Shown one piece after another: positions 1-8,400 of a stretch of DNA of 64,000 nucleotides. A program made the translations under genes and the position numbers. The notes beneath the pieces were generated by a model that was given only the letters and a program-made list of their open reading frames with translations, had not been told where the DNA came from and made no database searches. The stretch's first letter is position 1; every line of letters starts with the position of its first letter. This DNA comes from RYN-133 sp963754285 (lineage in GTDB: Bacteria; Actinomycetota; Actinomycetes; Mycobacteriales; Jatrophihabitantaceae): positions 248,001 through 312,000 of the forward strand of contig CAVWFN010000002.1 of NCBI GenBank assembly GCA_963754285.1, read 5' to 3'.

Positions 1-170
1 TCGACGCCGGCGGTTCGAAGTTGTGCAGGGGGCGAATATTGCGGCACATACGTCCACGATGCCACTCACCGCGACCGACACGCCCGGGCGGCATCCCCAT
101 TTGACTTCGACGACGCCGGTGACAACCGTGGGTCGGGTCCCCAATGCAACCGACGGAAGGACTTCACGAC

Positions 171-452
171 GTGTTGACGCTGACTGACAGCGCCACGACC
201 GAGATCCGCAACCTGATCGAGAACAACCCCGAGGTACCTGACGATGCGGGCATTCGTATCGCCAGCAACCCGGACGACGCGACGCTGACGCTCTCGCTCG
301 CGCTCACCCCGGCCGAGGACGACGCCGTGATCGCCGAGAACGGCGCGCGCGTGTTCCTCGAGCCGACCGCAGCCGGGCTGCTCGACGACAAGACGCTCGA
401 CGCAGGCGTCGACCCGCAGGGCCAGGTGCAGTTCGGCATCGCACCGCAGTAG
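171..452 (+). CDS. HesB/IscA-like fold protein (93 aa)
   Basis: A small acidic protein resembling the actinobacterial proteins annotated as 'Fe-S cluster assembly protein HesB' (Fe-S_biosyn fold). It opens MLTLTDSATTEIRNLI and carries the family pattern of a short helix, a 'DAGIRI' strand and a C-terminal 'GQVQFGI' strand. It has no cysteine, so the A-type scaffold ligands are missing and true cluster transfer is doubtful. I chose GTG 171 over the in-frame ATG 144 because a GGAAGG purine run lies about 10 bases before it. It is monocistronic and converges on the next gene across a strong hairpin. Family assignment is fairly sure, function is not. Confidence 0.75.
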   Translation: MLTLTDSATTEIRNLIENNPEVPDDAGIRIASNPDDATLTLSLALTPAEDDAVIAENGARVFLEPTAAGLLDDKTLDAGVDPQGQVQFGIAPQ

Positions 453-470
453 CTGATCACGTGTTCCTTC

Positions 471-507
471 GTTGTGCCCGGCTCGGCGCAGTCCGACCGG
501 GCACAAC
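471..507. terminator. Bidirectional hairpin terminator
   Basis: The arms GTTGTGCCCGG (471-481) and CCGGGCACAAC (497-507) are perfectly complementary over 11 bp with a 15-base loop. The hairpin lies between two convergent genes (HesB-like ends 452, DapB-like ends 534). There is no long T run, as is usual in high-GC actinobacteria. Confidence 0.75.
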
Positions 508-533
508 GGAGGAAGGCCTGATCGTCCGCTCAC

Positions 534-1605
534 TCAGCCGGCGACGAGCCCGCGTCCCGTGATGAGCGGCAGATCGAGCGCGGTGAGCAGTCCCGGCGGT
601 GCGGCCACGACCGCCTCGACCGCGTTGACCAGGCGCATCGCCGTCGCCTTGAGACCGGCGGTGTTGTGGTCGCCGTCGGTACCGAGCAGTTCGAGATCGA
701 GCGTGTAGTTCGGCTCGCCGCTCACCTTGACGCGGTAGCAGCCTTGCCCCGCGGGCTGCGGCCAGTCCGGCCCGAGGTCAGGGCGCAGTCGCGTGACGTG
801 TTCGAGCACGACGACCGGACGGCCGCCACGCATGCCGAGCACCTCGAACCGCAGGGCAGCCTGCGTGCCTTCAGCGATCGTGCCCGACGCGATGTCGAAC
901 GTCTCCGGCGCGGGCAGCCGGAGGACGTTCTCTTTCACCTCGTCGAGTTCGACATCGAGGCCGGCGGCCAGCTGCCGCACGACCGAGCCCCACGCCAGCG
1001 ACAGCACGCCGGGCATCAGCAGCATCGGCGTCTCGTCCAGTGGCTTGCCGAACCCCATCACGTCGAACAGCACGGTCGCGCTGTCATAGGTCGAGTAGTC
1101 GAGCAACTCCATGCAGCGCACCTCGTCGATGCGCTCCGACACCGACGTCAGCACGAGCGGCAGCCAGTCGTTGGCGAAGCCCGGGTCGACACCGTTGACG
1201 AACAGCGACGCGCCGCCGTCGAGCGCCGCCTGCTTGATCGGGTCGGTGAGTTCCGGCGGGACGGTGCCGTCGGGGTACTGCAGGAACACCGGGCTGCTCG
1301 ACACGACGTTGATGCCCGCGGCGAGGAACCGCTTCAGGTCGTCGATCGCCTCCATCAGCCGGTTGTCGGCCATCGCGGTGTGCACGATGCAGTCGGGTTT
1401 CAGCGCAAGCAGCTCGTCCGCGTCATTGGTTGCGACGACGCCGAGATCGCGGTCCGAGGCCGGCCAGCTTGCCGGCGTCCTGCCCGACCTTGGCCGGGTC
1501 GGACACCCACACGCCGACGAGCTCCAGTTCAGGACGCGCGGTGATGCCGGCAATCGCATGCCGACCGACGTTGCCGGTGCTCCACTGGATCACTCGCAGG
1601 GTCAT
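534..1605 (-). CDS. DapB-like NAD(P)-binding oxidoreductase (one frameshift)
   Basis: About 356 aa once one indel is corrected. The N-terminus 'MTLRVIQWSTGNVGRHAI' is a Rossmann motif of the family annotated as dihydrodipicolinate reductase-like / NAD(P)H-dependent amine dehydrogenase. The C-terminal half holds 'FVNGVDPGFANDWLPL', typical of these proteins. The frame changes near 1457 (one extra base in a CTCGGACC context; total length 1072 = 3n+1). It is the last gene of the kstD operon, so a role on a steroid or side-chain intermediate is inferred from position only. Its ATG lies in the same open frame as the upstream SDR with no stop between them, so a fused protein is formally possible. 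Confidence 0.7.
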
Positions 1606-2397
1606 GTCAGATCCGGGATCGGGCAGGTTCATGTTGGGTTTCTGCAACCCGCCGTGGACATCGAGCACCGCGCCGGTGAGGTACGCGCCGGCGGGGGAGG
1701 CCAGGTAGACCACGGCCGCGGCGATGTCCTCGACGACACCGAGCCGACCCAGCGGGGTCAGCCGCTCGATGCCCGTGCGCATCTCGTCGTTCTGCATCAC
1801 GATGTCGAGCGCGGACGTGGCCACCGAACCGACTGCGATGGCGTTCGCACGGATGCGCGGCGCGAGGTCTTCGGCGGCGAGTTCGGTGTAGTGGATCAGC
1901 GCGCCCTTGGCCGTCCCGTAGGCGAGGTAGCCGCGGCCGGCGACCTTGCCGACGACCGAGGCGATATTGATCACCGAGCCGCCACCGTTCTCGAGCATCA
2001 ACGGCACGGCTGAGGTCGTGAGTGCATGCGCGGTCGACACGTTCCAGTGGAAGGCCCGCTCGAGGAAGCCCACCGAGGTGTCGAGGTAGGTGCGCGGCAT
2101 CGTCCCGCCAACGTTGTTCACAACGATGTCGATGCGGCCGAAGACCTCGCGAGCGGCGTCGGCGAGCGACTTGACCTGTTCGACCTCGTTGAGATCGGCG
2201 ACCACGACGTGCGCTTTACGGCCAACCGCTTCGACAGCTGCCGCCGTCTCGCGCAACTGGTCTTCCGTACGCGCCGAGATCACGACGTCTGCTCCCGCCT
2301 CGGCGAGGGCGATCGCCGAGGCTGCACCGATGCCGCGGCCGGCGCCGGTCACGATCGCGACCTGATCGTCGACGCGGAACCTGTCCAAGATGCTCAC
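1606..2397 (-). CDS. Short-chain dehydrogenase/reductase (steroid operon)
   Basis: A classical SDR of about 264 aa. The cofactor motif TGAGRGIG is near residue 19, 'NNVGG' near 95, the catalytic Ser in 'INIASVVGK', and the Tyr/Lys pair in 'YGTAK'. The preference for 'SARTEDQL' after beta-2 suggests NADP. The GTG start overlaps the stop of the upstream flavoprotein (GTGA at 2397-2394), indicating translational coupling. No stop codon separates it from the following DapB-like ATG, so the listed end is set by that ATG. Either the two proteins are fused or an indel hides the stop. Oxidation or reduction of a hydroxyl/keto group on a steroid-derived CoA ester is plausible but not shown. Confidence 0.8.
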
Positions 2398-3833
2398 TGC
2401 TTCACTCCTGCTGCTGACTGTCCGGCAATGCGGCCGAACAGGGTCGAGTCGCCGAGGGACAGACCGCTGCAGTAGCCCTGCGCGGCGACGCCGGACGTGG
2501 TGCGGCCCGCGGCGTACAGGCCGGGGATCGGCACGCCGTCGAGATCGAGCACCGCACCGTCGACTGACGTGTCGAGCCCGCCGAGGGTGAACGGTGCGTA
2601 GATGAACTTCGAGGCGCGGAGATCGAATGCTGCGAACGGTGCCCGCAACGGTGTGAGGACGGGCGCGCGCTTGTGGAACAGGGGATCTTCCCCGCGCGCG
2701 GCATGTTCGTTGAAGTAGCCGATCGTGGTCGTCAGGCAACCTGACGGTAGCCCGATCTCGGTCTCGAGTTCCGCTGTTGTCTCGCATACCCACGTGGCCG
2801 GGATGTTGAGCCAGTTCGGTGCGTAGTGCTCCTCGTCGACGATCAGGTACGCCTCGCCGCCCTGCTGGACGAGGGCGTGTTGCCCGACTCGACCCATGTA
2901 GGTGTCTTCATTGACGAAGCGCTGCCCGAAGCGGTTGACGATGATGCCGTGGACGAGGCTGCGCGGCGCGTTGAACGGCAGCGCGCACTCGATCGCGTCC
3001 ATGCGCTTGACGCGCGCGCCGGCGGCTTCGGCAATGCGAATGCCGCGACCGTCATCGCCTTCGGTGCCCAGCCGCAGCGCGGTCGCGTGCACGGCCGGTG
3101 CGTACTGCGCGATCATCTCCGGCGAGTTGATGAACCCGCCCGCGGTGAGCACGACACCCGTGCGCGCGCGGATCGCGACGATGTCGCCGTACCGGGCGGC
3201 GATCACGCCGACGACCGTGCCGTCGTCGTCGACGACGAGTCGTTCGACCTTGGTGTCGAACGACGTTCGCGCTCCGGCCTGTGTCGCAGCGTCGGCGAGT
3301 ATGCGCATCAACACGCCGCCGCCGGGTCGTCCGCCCTGCACGATGTGCCCGCGCGGTGCCGGCGTCGCGATCTGGTCGTAGGGATAGGCGTTCTCGCCGC
3401 CGGTGAACATCAATCCCTCGCCGTCGACCGGCGAGGTGCCGCTCGCGTGCAACATCACCGAGCCGAGGAACTCGACTCCGCGCGCCACCAGCCACTCGCG
3501 GTGTTCGAGGCTGCGTTGCGCGTAGAGCTCGATCTTCGCCTCGTCCGGAGCCGGTCCGCACGCCGCATTGAGGAACGTCGTCATGTTCTCGACGGAGTCG
3601 TCGTAGCCGGCCTCCTGCTGCTCGGGCGTGCCGCCGCCGAGGTACACGAAACCGTCGCTCATCGCAGCTGCGCCGCCCGCTGCGCCGGCGCGATCGAGCA
3701 CCAGCACATCGGCACCAGCCGTGGCCGCCTCGTAGGCCGCCGAGGCACCAGCGGCGCCGAAGCCCACGACCACGACGTCGGCCTCGTCGTCCCACGTCTC
3801 GATCTCGGCTACAGCTTTGGGACGAACACTCAC
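2394..3833 (-). CDS. KstD-like FAD-dependent oxidoreductase
   Basis: A 479-aa flavoprotein of the FAD_binding_2 / fumarate reductase-KstD superfamily. The dinucleotide motif 'VVVVGFGAAGASAAYEA' is near residues 20-36, 'LTAGGFINSPEMI' lies mid-protein, and the C-terminal FAD loop 'GLYAAGRTTSGVAAQGY' is followed by a helix 'SLGDSTLFGRIAG'. It is shorter and divergent from the KstD encoded two genes upstream and lacks that protein's TYAGPG motif, so a different substrate (another ketosteroid or an unsaturated CoA ester) is likely. The GTG start overlaps the stop of the MaoC gene (GTGA). Confidence 0.8.
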   Translation of the reverse strand: MSVRPKAVAEIETWDDEADVVVVGFGAAGASAAYEAATAGADVLVLDRAGAAGGAAAMSDGFVYLGGGTPEQQEAGYDDSVENMTTFLNAACGPAPDEAKIELYAQRSLEHREWLVARGVEFLGSVMLHASGTSPVDGEGLMFTGGENAYPYDQIATPAPRGHIVQGGRPGGGVLMRILADAATQAGARTSFDTKVERLVVDDDGTVVGVIAARYGDIVAIRARTGVVLTAGGFINSPEMIAQYAPAVHATALRLGTEGDDGRGIRIAEAAGARVKRMDAIECALPFNAPRSLVHGIIVNRFGQRFVNEDTYMGRVGQHALVQQGGEAYLIVDEEHYAPNWLNIPATWVCETTAELETEIGLPSGCLTTTIGYFNEHAARGEDPLFHKRAPVLTPLRAPFAAFDLRASKFIYAPFTLGGLDTSVDGAVLDLDGVPIPGLYAAGRTTSGVAAQGYCSGLSLGDSTLFGRIAGQSAAGVKQ

Positions 3834-4693
3834 GGGGTGACCTCCAGGGTTGCGCCGGTCAGCGCAGGTGCGTTGTCGCGCTCGTCGACGGTCGTGACCA
3901 CCGTGTACGTCTCGCCGTCGAGCCATACCGACGTGCGCAGCGTCTCGCCAGGAAACACCGTGCCCGCGAAGCGCACCTCGAACGCGGCCAGGCGGGTGAC
4001 GTCGCCTGCGAGCACGGTGTCGACGAGGCCCTTCGCGACCATGCCGTAGGTGCACAGCCCGTGCAGGATCGGTCGCTCGAACCCCGCTCGTGCGGCGAAG
4101 GACGGGCTCGAGTGCAGCGGATTGCGATCACCGAGCAGCCGGTACCAGAGCGCTTGCTGCGGGAGGGTCGGCGTCACGATCACATGATCCGGCGCGCGGT
4201 CCGGCGGCGCGGTCGAGAACGACGGGCCGCGTTCGCCGCCGAACCCGCCCTCGCCGCGGGCGAAGATGCTCGACGTGTTCGTCCACAACGCAGTGCCGTC
4301 GAGATCGCTCACCTGCGTCTCGGTGACGATGACCGCAGCGCTGCCCTTGTCCCAGATGTCTGCAACCCGCGCGGCGGCTCGGGCCTTTCCGCTCGTGGGC
4401 AGCGCCTGGTGCACATCTATGCGCTGCGTCCCGTGCAGCACCTTGGTCAGATCGATCGAGATGCCGGGGTATTCGACGCGCGGAGCTTCGGTCGCGTGCA
4501 CCGACGGCGCGACGACCGCGAACGTCGGCAGCACGTGCAAGTCGTCCTCGGTGGCGTAACGCAACTCGCGCGCATCGACCGGGTCGGCGCCGGCACCGAG
4601 CGCGAGGTGGTAGAGCAGCACGTCCGACTCGGTCCACTCGAAGTCGAACGGGGCGAGTTCGGCGCCGAGTGCGAGCGACGGGTCAATGGGCAT
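3830..4693 (-). CDS. MaoC-type enoyl-CoA hydratase (Rv3538-like)
   Basis: A 287-aa protein with a double hot-dog architecture like the hydratase-2 part of peroxisomal multifunctional enzyme. The second hot-dog carries the hydratase-2 signature 'RNPLHSSPSFAARAGFERPILHGLCTYG', with the Asp of the classical D..H pair replaced by Asn in 'RNPLH'. The first hot-dog is degenerate. In M. tuberculosis the hydratase Rv3538 sits next to kstD (Rv3537), so this is probably the equivalent enzyme, hydrating a 2-enoyl-CoA in sterol side-chain breakdown. It starts 8 bases inside the end of kstD. Confidence 0.82.
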   Translation of the reverse strand: MPIDPSLALGAELAPFDFEWTESDVLLYHLALGAGADPVDARELRYATEDDLHVLPTFAVVAPSVHATEAPRVEYPGISIDLTKVLHGTQRIDVHQALPTSGKARAAARVADIWDKGSAAVIVTETQVSDLDGTALWTNTSSIFARGEGGFGGERGPSFSTAPPDRAPDHVIVTPTLPQQALWYRLLGDRNPLHSSPSFAARAGFERPILHGLCTYGMVAKGLVDTVLAGDVTRLAAFEVRFAGTVFPGETLRTSVWLDGETYTVVTTVDERDNAPALTGATLEVTP

Positions 4694-6386
4694 CTTCGTG
4701 CTCCTTCGAGCCCGCCCGGGCGCGCTCGGCGATGTCCTGCGCGGCGAGGTAGCCGAACGTGATCGCCGGGCCGATCGTCGCGCCCGGCCCGGCGTAGGTG
4801 TGGCCCATGACCGGTGCGCTCACGTTGCCGGCGGCGTACAGGCCGTCGATGACCGATCCGTCGGCGCGCAGCACGCGAGCGTGCACGTCAGTGCGCACAC
4901 CGCCCTTCGTGCCGAGGTCGCCGGGCACCATCGTGACGGCGTAGAACGGGCCCTGGTCGATCGGGGACAGGCACGGATTCGGTTTCACGGTCGGGTCGCC
5001 GTAATAGCGGTCGTAGCCGCTGTCGCCGCGTCCGTACTGCTCGTCCTTACCGGTGTGTGCGAAGCCGTTGAACCGCTCGATCGTGCGCTCGAGCGTGGCC
5101 GCGTCGACGCCGATCTTCGTCGCGAGTTCGCCGATGGTGGCGGCGCGCTGGATGACTCCGGCCTTGTACCAGCGGCCGGGGAACGGACGGCGCGGTGGCA
5201 CGCCCGCGAACACGTACCGGTTGCGGTAGCGCTGATCGATGATCATCCAGCACGGGATGTTCTCACCGGGTCCGTCGCCGCGGCCGTACTCGTCGCCGCC
5301 GTACATGCGGTGCACTGCCTCGACGTAGGGGAGTGCCTCGTTCATGAAGCGCTCGCCGTGCGCGTTGACCATGATTCCGCCGGGCAGTGTGCGTTCGGCC
5401 AGACAGAACCACGGGCCGCCGGTGAGCGGAATGGTCGGCCCCCACCAGGCGTCGTCCATCAGGTCGAGTCCGGCACCGAGTCGTTCGGCCGCGATGATGC
5501 CGTCACCGGTGTTGGCGGCTGCACCGACCGTCCACGCAGCTCCGATCGGTTCGCGCTGGTACTGCTTGCGCATCGCCTCGTTGTGCTCGAACCCGCCGCA
5601 GGCGAGGACGACACCATGTCTGGCGCGGATCGTGCGTTGCTGGTGGTTGTGCTCGACGACGACGCCGCACACGCGATCGTTCTCGACGACCAGGTCGTCG
5701 AGCGCGGTGTCGAGCAGCACCGGCACGCCCGCGTCCTCCAGGCCCGCACGTAGGCCCGCGGCGAAGGCCTGCCCGCGCACGGCGAGGTCCTTGCGGGTGA
5801 GCATCGCCCACATCCAGCGCAGCCCGATCTTCAGCACCCGCAACACACCGCGCGGGTGGCGCATCAGCAGCGTCGCCCACCGGAAGTCGGCCTGCGTGAC
5901 GCTCACGTTCAGCGGGGATTTGCCGTAGTCGGGTTCGAGATTGGCCCGTTCGGATCCGAGCCGGCGCAGATCGAAGGGTCGCGGTTCGATGCTGCGGCCG
6001 CCGACCCGGCCGCCCGGCGCCTCGGGGTAGTAGTCGCTGTAGTCGGGCACCCACTGCATGCGCAGGGGAGTGTGCTCGAGCAGGAAGCGCAGCGCCTCAG
6101 GACCGCGGTCGAGATAGGTGTCGATGCGCTCGGCGGCGACGACGTCACCGACGATGCTGTGCAGGTAGGCGTGCGCGGCCTCGACGGTGTCGTCGACCTT
6201 GTCGTGGCGCAGAACGTCGTTGTTGGGGATCCAGACGCCGCCGCCCGAGCGTGCGGTCGATCCGCCGAAGTGCGCGGCCTTCTCGACGAGCACCGTGCGC
6301 AGGCCCGCGTGCGCGGCCGTCAGCGCGGCCGACATCCCGGCGCCGCCGCTGCCCACCACGACGACGTCGTACTCGTCATCCCGCAT
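4683..6386 (-). CDS. kstD: 3-ketosteroid delta1-dehydrogenase
   Basis: A 567-aa FAD enzyme that introduces the C1-C2 double bond into ring A of 3-ketosteroids, the step that with 9alpha-hydroxylation triggers ring B opening. The FAD motif 'VVVVGSGGAGMSAALTAA' is at residues 8-25, 'STARSGGGVWIPNN' follows, the tyrosine-rich 'YSDYYPEAPGGR' lies near 120, and the C-terminal 'TYAGPGATIGPA' carries the active-site Tyr and Gly seen in characterised KstD. Length matches the family. It is first of a five-gene overlapping operon. The ATG lies one base from a perfect KstR operator, so the message is probably leaderless or nearly so. Confidence 0.93.
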   Translation of the reverse strand: MRDDEYDVVVVGSGGAGMSAALTAAHAGLRTVLVEKAAHFGGSTARSGGGVWIPNNDVLRHDKVDDTVEAAHAYLHSIVGDVVAAERIDTYLDRGPEALRFLLEHTPLRMQWVPDYSDYYPEAPGGRVGGRSIEPRPFDLRRLGSERANLEPDYGKSPLNVSVTQADFRWATLLMRHPRGVLRVLKIGLRWMWAMLTRKDLAVRGQAFAAGLRAGLEDAGVPVLLDTALDDLVVENDRVCGVVVEHNHQQRTIRARHGVVLACGGFEHNEAMRKQYQREPIGAAWTVGAAANTGDGIIAAERLGAGLDLMDDAWWGPTIPLTGGPWFCLAERTLPGGIMVNAHGERFMNEALPYVEAVHRMYGGDEYGRGDGPGENIPCWMIIDQRYRNRYVFAGVPPRRPFPGRWYKAGVIQRAATIGELATKIGVDAATLERTIERFNGFAHTGKDEQYGRGDSGYDRYYGDPTVKPNPCLSPIDQGPFYAVTMVPGDLGTKGGVRTDVHARVLRADGSVIDGLYAAGNVSAPVMGHTYAGPGATIGPAITFGYLAAQDIAERARAGSKEHEDAH

Positions 6387-6387
6387 G

Positions 6388-6401
6388 TAGAACAGGTTAT
6401 A
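6388..6401. promoter_or_regulatory. KstR operator upstream of kstD
   Basis: TAGAACAGGTTATA matches the KstR consensus TnnAACnnGTTnnA at every fixed position. Read on the minus strand it begins TATAAC, a good -10 hexamer about 9 bases from the kstD ATG, so bound repressor would cover the -10 element. Confidence 0.85.
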
Positions 6402-6423
6402 GTTTTGGGAGGGTATTGCAAGA

Positions 6424-6429
6424 TATGAT
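6424..6429 (+). promoter_or_regulatory. Candidate -10 element for the SRPBCC gene
   Basis: TATGAT lies 15 bases before ATG 6444. About 17 bases upstream is only a weak AGTTTT -35-like stretch. It lies between the two KstR boxes of this divergent region, which is consistent with both directions being repressed together. Confidence 0.4.
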
Positions 6430-6443
6430 GCGAGCAAGATCCC

Positions 6444-6944
6444 ATGACCTCGCCTAGAACTGGTTCTACTTTGAGCGCACCGTCCGCCACCGCCACCATA
6501 GACATCGCCGCGCCGCCCGCCGCGGTCTACAACCTGGTGACCGACCTCGCCGTCCTCGCCGAGCTCGCCGACGAAACCGCGGCGATGCGCTGGGTATCCG
6601 GGTCGTCGGCGACGCCAGGCGCGCGCTTTCGCGGCACCAACCGCAACGGCTGGCGCCGGTGGACGACGACGTGCACCGTCACCGACGCCGAATCGGGCAG
6701 GATGTTCGCCTTCGACGTCAGTCATGGCACGCCGTCGATCCAGATCTCGAGATGGCAGTACGACTTCGAAGCGACCGCTGCAGGCTGTCGTGTCACCGAG
6801 AGCACGTGGGACCGTCGTCCCGGTTGGTTCAAGCGACCGGCGGAGCTGGTGACCGGAACGCGAAATCGTCCCGTGATCAACGCGGCCCACATCCACGCCA
6901 CGCTGGCGCGGCTCAAGGCGCGCGCGGAGAGTGCTCAGTCGTAG
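6444..6944 (+). CDS. SRPBCC family protein
   Basis: A 166-aa START/polyketide-cyclase-like (SRPBCC) protein. 'ATIDIAAPPAAVYNLVTDLAVLAEL' is the typical first strand and helix, and 'GARFRGTNRNGWRRWTTTCTV' the following hairpin. Such proteins bind hydrophobic ligands in a deep cavity. A steroid or steroid-derived ligand is an inference from its divergent placement against kstD and the KstR boxes. The second KstR box falls inside codons 4-9 if ATG 6444 is used. TTG 6471 is an alternative start that would leave the box outside the gene. Confidence 0.8.
   Translation: MTSPRTGSTLSAPSATATIDIAAPPAAVYNLVTDLAVLAELADETAAMRWVSGSSATPGARFRGTNRNGWRRWTTTCTVTDAESGRMFAFDVSHGTPSIQISRWQYDFEATAAGCRVTESTWDRRPGWFKRPAELVTGTRNRPVINAAHIHATLARLKARAESAQS
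6455..6468. promoter_or_regulatory. KstR operator in the kstD/SRPBCC region
   Basis: TAGAACTGGTTCTA is a perfect TnnAACnnGTTnnA site and an almost perfect palindrome. It is 54 bases from the first box and downstream of the candidate -10 for the rightward gene. Confidence 0.85.
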
Positions 6945-6954
6945 GCTCGCCCGT

Positions 6955-7350
6955 GTGACTCGGGTGCATCGCGTCGAGGCCCTGGCAGGTGCCGGGCGAT
7001 ACGCCGTGACCTTCCAGCGACCCGACAACAGCGAGCAGAGCGCGGTCGTCCAGGTGTCCGCAGGCCAGGTCACAGCGGCCGAGGCGAGTCTGCCGGACGG
7101 TTGGACGCGTGAGAGCGACGCGTTCGCAGCCTTGGCCGAAGTGTTGTTCGCCCTCGAACGTGCCCGCGAGCTGGGCCCGGCCGCTGCGCAGCTGGTCGAC
7201 GTCGACGGCGGCTGGGACGTGATGATGGGCAACGTCGTGCTCGGCGACAGCGGCCAGCCGACCTGCACCGCGCACGGCGTCATGCAGGCAACCGACGGCG
7301 GTGTGTACGAGTGCGCCGAGTGCGGCGCCCGCGCTGCCTACGCCACCTGA
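6955..7350 (+). CDS. Conserved hypothetical with C-terminal Cys pair
   Basis: About 131 aa from GTG 6955 (the frame is also open to 6931). I do not recognise the family. The first 90 residues are Ala/Val/Glu-rich and look like a mixed alpha/beta fold. The C-terminus reads 'CTAHGVMQATDGGVYECAECGARA', a CxxH...CxxC pattern that could bind one zinc. It follows the SRPBCC gene by 10 bases and would be co-transcribed from the KstR-controlled promoter, so a link to steroid metabolism is possible. It converges on kshB with 9 bases between the stops. Confidence 0.6.
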   Translation: MTRVHRVEALAGAGRYAVTFQRPDNSEQSAVVQVSAGQVTAAEASLPDGWTRESDAFAALAEVLFALERARELGPAAAQLVDVDGGWDVMMGNVVLGDSGQPTCTAHGVMQATDGGVYECAECGARAAYAT

Positions 7351-7359
7351 CCGGCCCTC

Positions 7360-8400
7360 TCAGCTGTAGCGGACGGACACCCGGTCGCTGATCGGCAATG
7401 ACTGGCAGGCGAGCACGAAACCCTCGTCCAGGTCGTCCTGCTCGAGGATCTCGTTGTTCAGCATCTTGACCTCGCCGTCGGACAGGATGCACGCACACGC
7501 GCTGCACGCGCCCTGGCGGCAGGAGAACGGCGCCTTGAGGCCCTTCTCGAGCAGGAAGTCGAGCAGCTTCTTGTGCCGCGGCCACTCGAACTCGTGCGTC
7601 TCGCCGTCGAGATCGACGGTGAGCGCAGTGGCCGGACCGGTCTCGGCCTCGTCGAGGACTGCCGAGGCATCAGCGGCCGGCAGGACGAACGGGTCCTCGG
7701 CCAACGACTGGAAGCGCTCGATGTGGATCCGCGCGGGCGGCACGCCGAGTTCGCGCAGCGAGTGCGACACCGACTCCATGAACGGGCTCGGGCCGCACAC
7801 GAACGCGGTGTGCTTGGTGAACGGCGCGGCGAGTGCCTTCAACTGCGCGCGGGACGGAATGCCTTGCACCGATTCGAGCCAGTGCAGCACGTGCAGCCGA
7901 TCGGGATACTGCTCGGCCAGCGCGCGCAACTGCGCCGCGAAGATGACGGCGTTCTCGTGCTGGTTCGCGTAGACGAGCACGACGTTGCCGCTGCCTGCAT
8001 GCAGCGCCGATTTCAGGATCGACAGGACGGGCGTGATGCCGCTGCCACCGGCGAACAGCAGCAGGTCCTCGTCGAGGGACCTGGGCGTGAACATGCCGCT
8101 GGGAACGAGGCATTCGAGCTCGTCGCCGACAGCGAGCGTGTCATTGATCCAGTTCGAGCCGAGTCCCGTGGCGACCCGCTTCACGGCGATGCGCATCGGC
8201 TCGTCGTGGTGCGGCGAGCTGCACAGCGAGTAGCACCGCCCGATCGGTCCGGACTCCAGCGGCAGCCGCAGCGTCAAGAACTGGCCGGGCGAGTACGAGA
8301 AATCGGCCCCGGCCGGCGGTTCGAACACGACCGAGCACGCGTCGTCGGTCTCGCGCACGATCTCGGCGACGCGTAGCCAATGCGAATCGACTTCATTCAT
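7360..8400 (-). CDS. kshB: 3-ketosteroid 9alpha-hydroxylase reductase
   Basis: A 346-aa reductase passing electrons from NADH through FAD and a 2Fe-2S centre to the oxygenase KshA. The FAD-binding 'GRCYSLCSSPHHDE' (RxYS-type) lies near residue 75, the NAD-binding 'LLLFAGGSGITPVLSIL' near 130, and a plant-type ferredoxin domain occupies the last ~90 residues with 'CRQGACSACAC' plus the distal 'LACQS' cysteine. The order FNR-NAD-ferredoxin is that of KshB/HmpA-type reductases. The ATG overlaps the end of the small upstream gene by 8 bases, so it is coupled to kshA expression. Confidence 0.93.
   Translation of the reverse strand: MNEVDSHWLRVAEIVRETDDACSVVFEPPAGADFSYSPGQFLTLRLPLESGPIGRCYSLCSSPHHDEPMRIAVKRVATGLGSNWINDTLAVGDELECLVPSGMFTPRSLDEDLLLFAGGSGITPVLSILKSALHAGSGNVVLVYANQHENAVIFAAQLRALAEQYPDRLHVLHWLESVQGIPSRAQLKALAAPFTKHTAFVCGPSPFMESVSHSLRELGVPPARIHIERFQSLAEDPFVLPAADASAVLDEAETGPATALTVDLDGETHEFEWPRHKKLLDFLLEKGLKAPFSCRQGACSACACILSDGEVKMLNNEILEQDDLDEGFVLACQSLPISDRVSVRYS

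Noticed and set aside
1..170. A gene upstream of the HesB-like protein
   Set aside because: No frame in the first 170 bases has coding character. Only an antisense shadow crosses it.
666..4762. Long plus-strand open frames opposite the kstD operon
   Set aside because: They are shadows of the leftward genes caused by high GC third-position bias, with low-complexity Arg/Ala/His composition and no ribosome sites.
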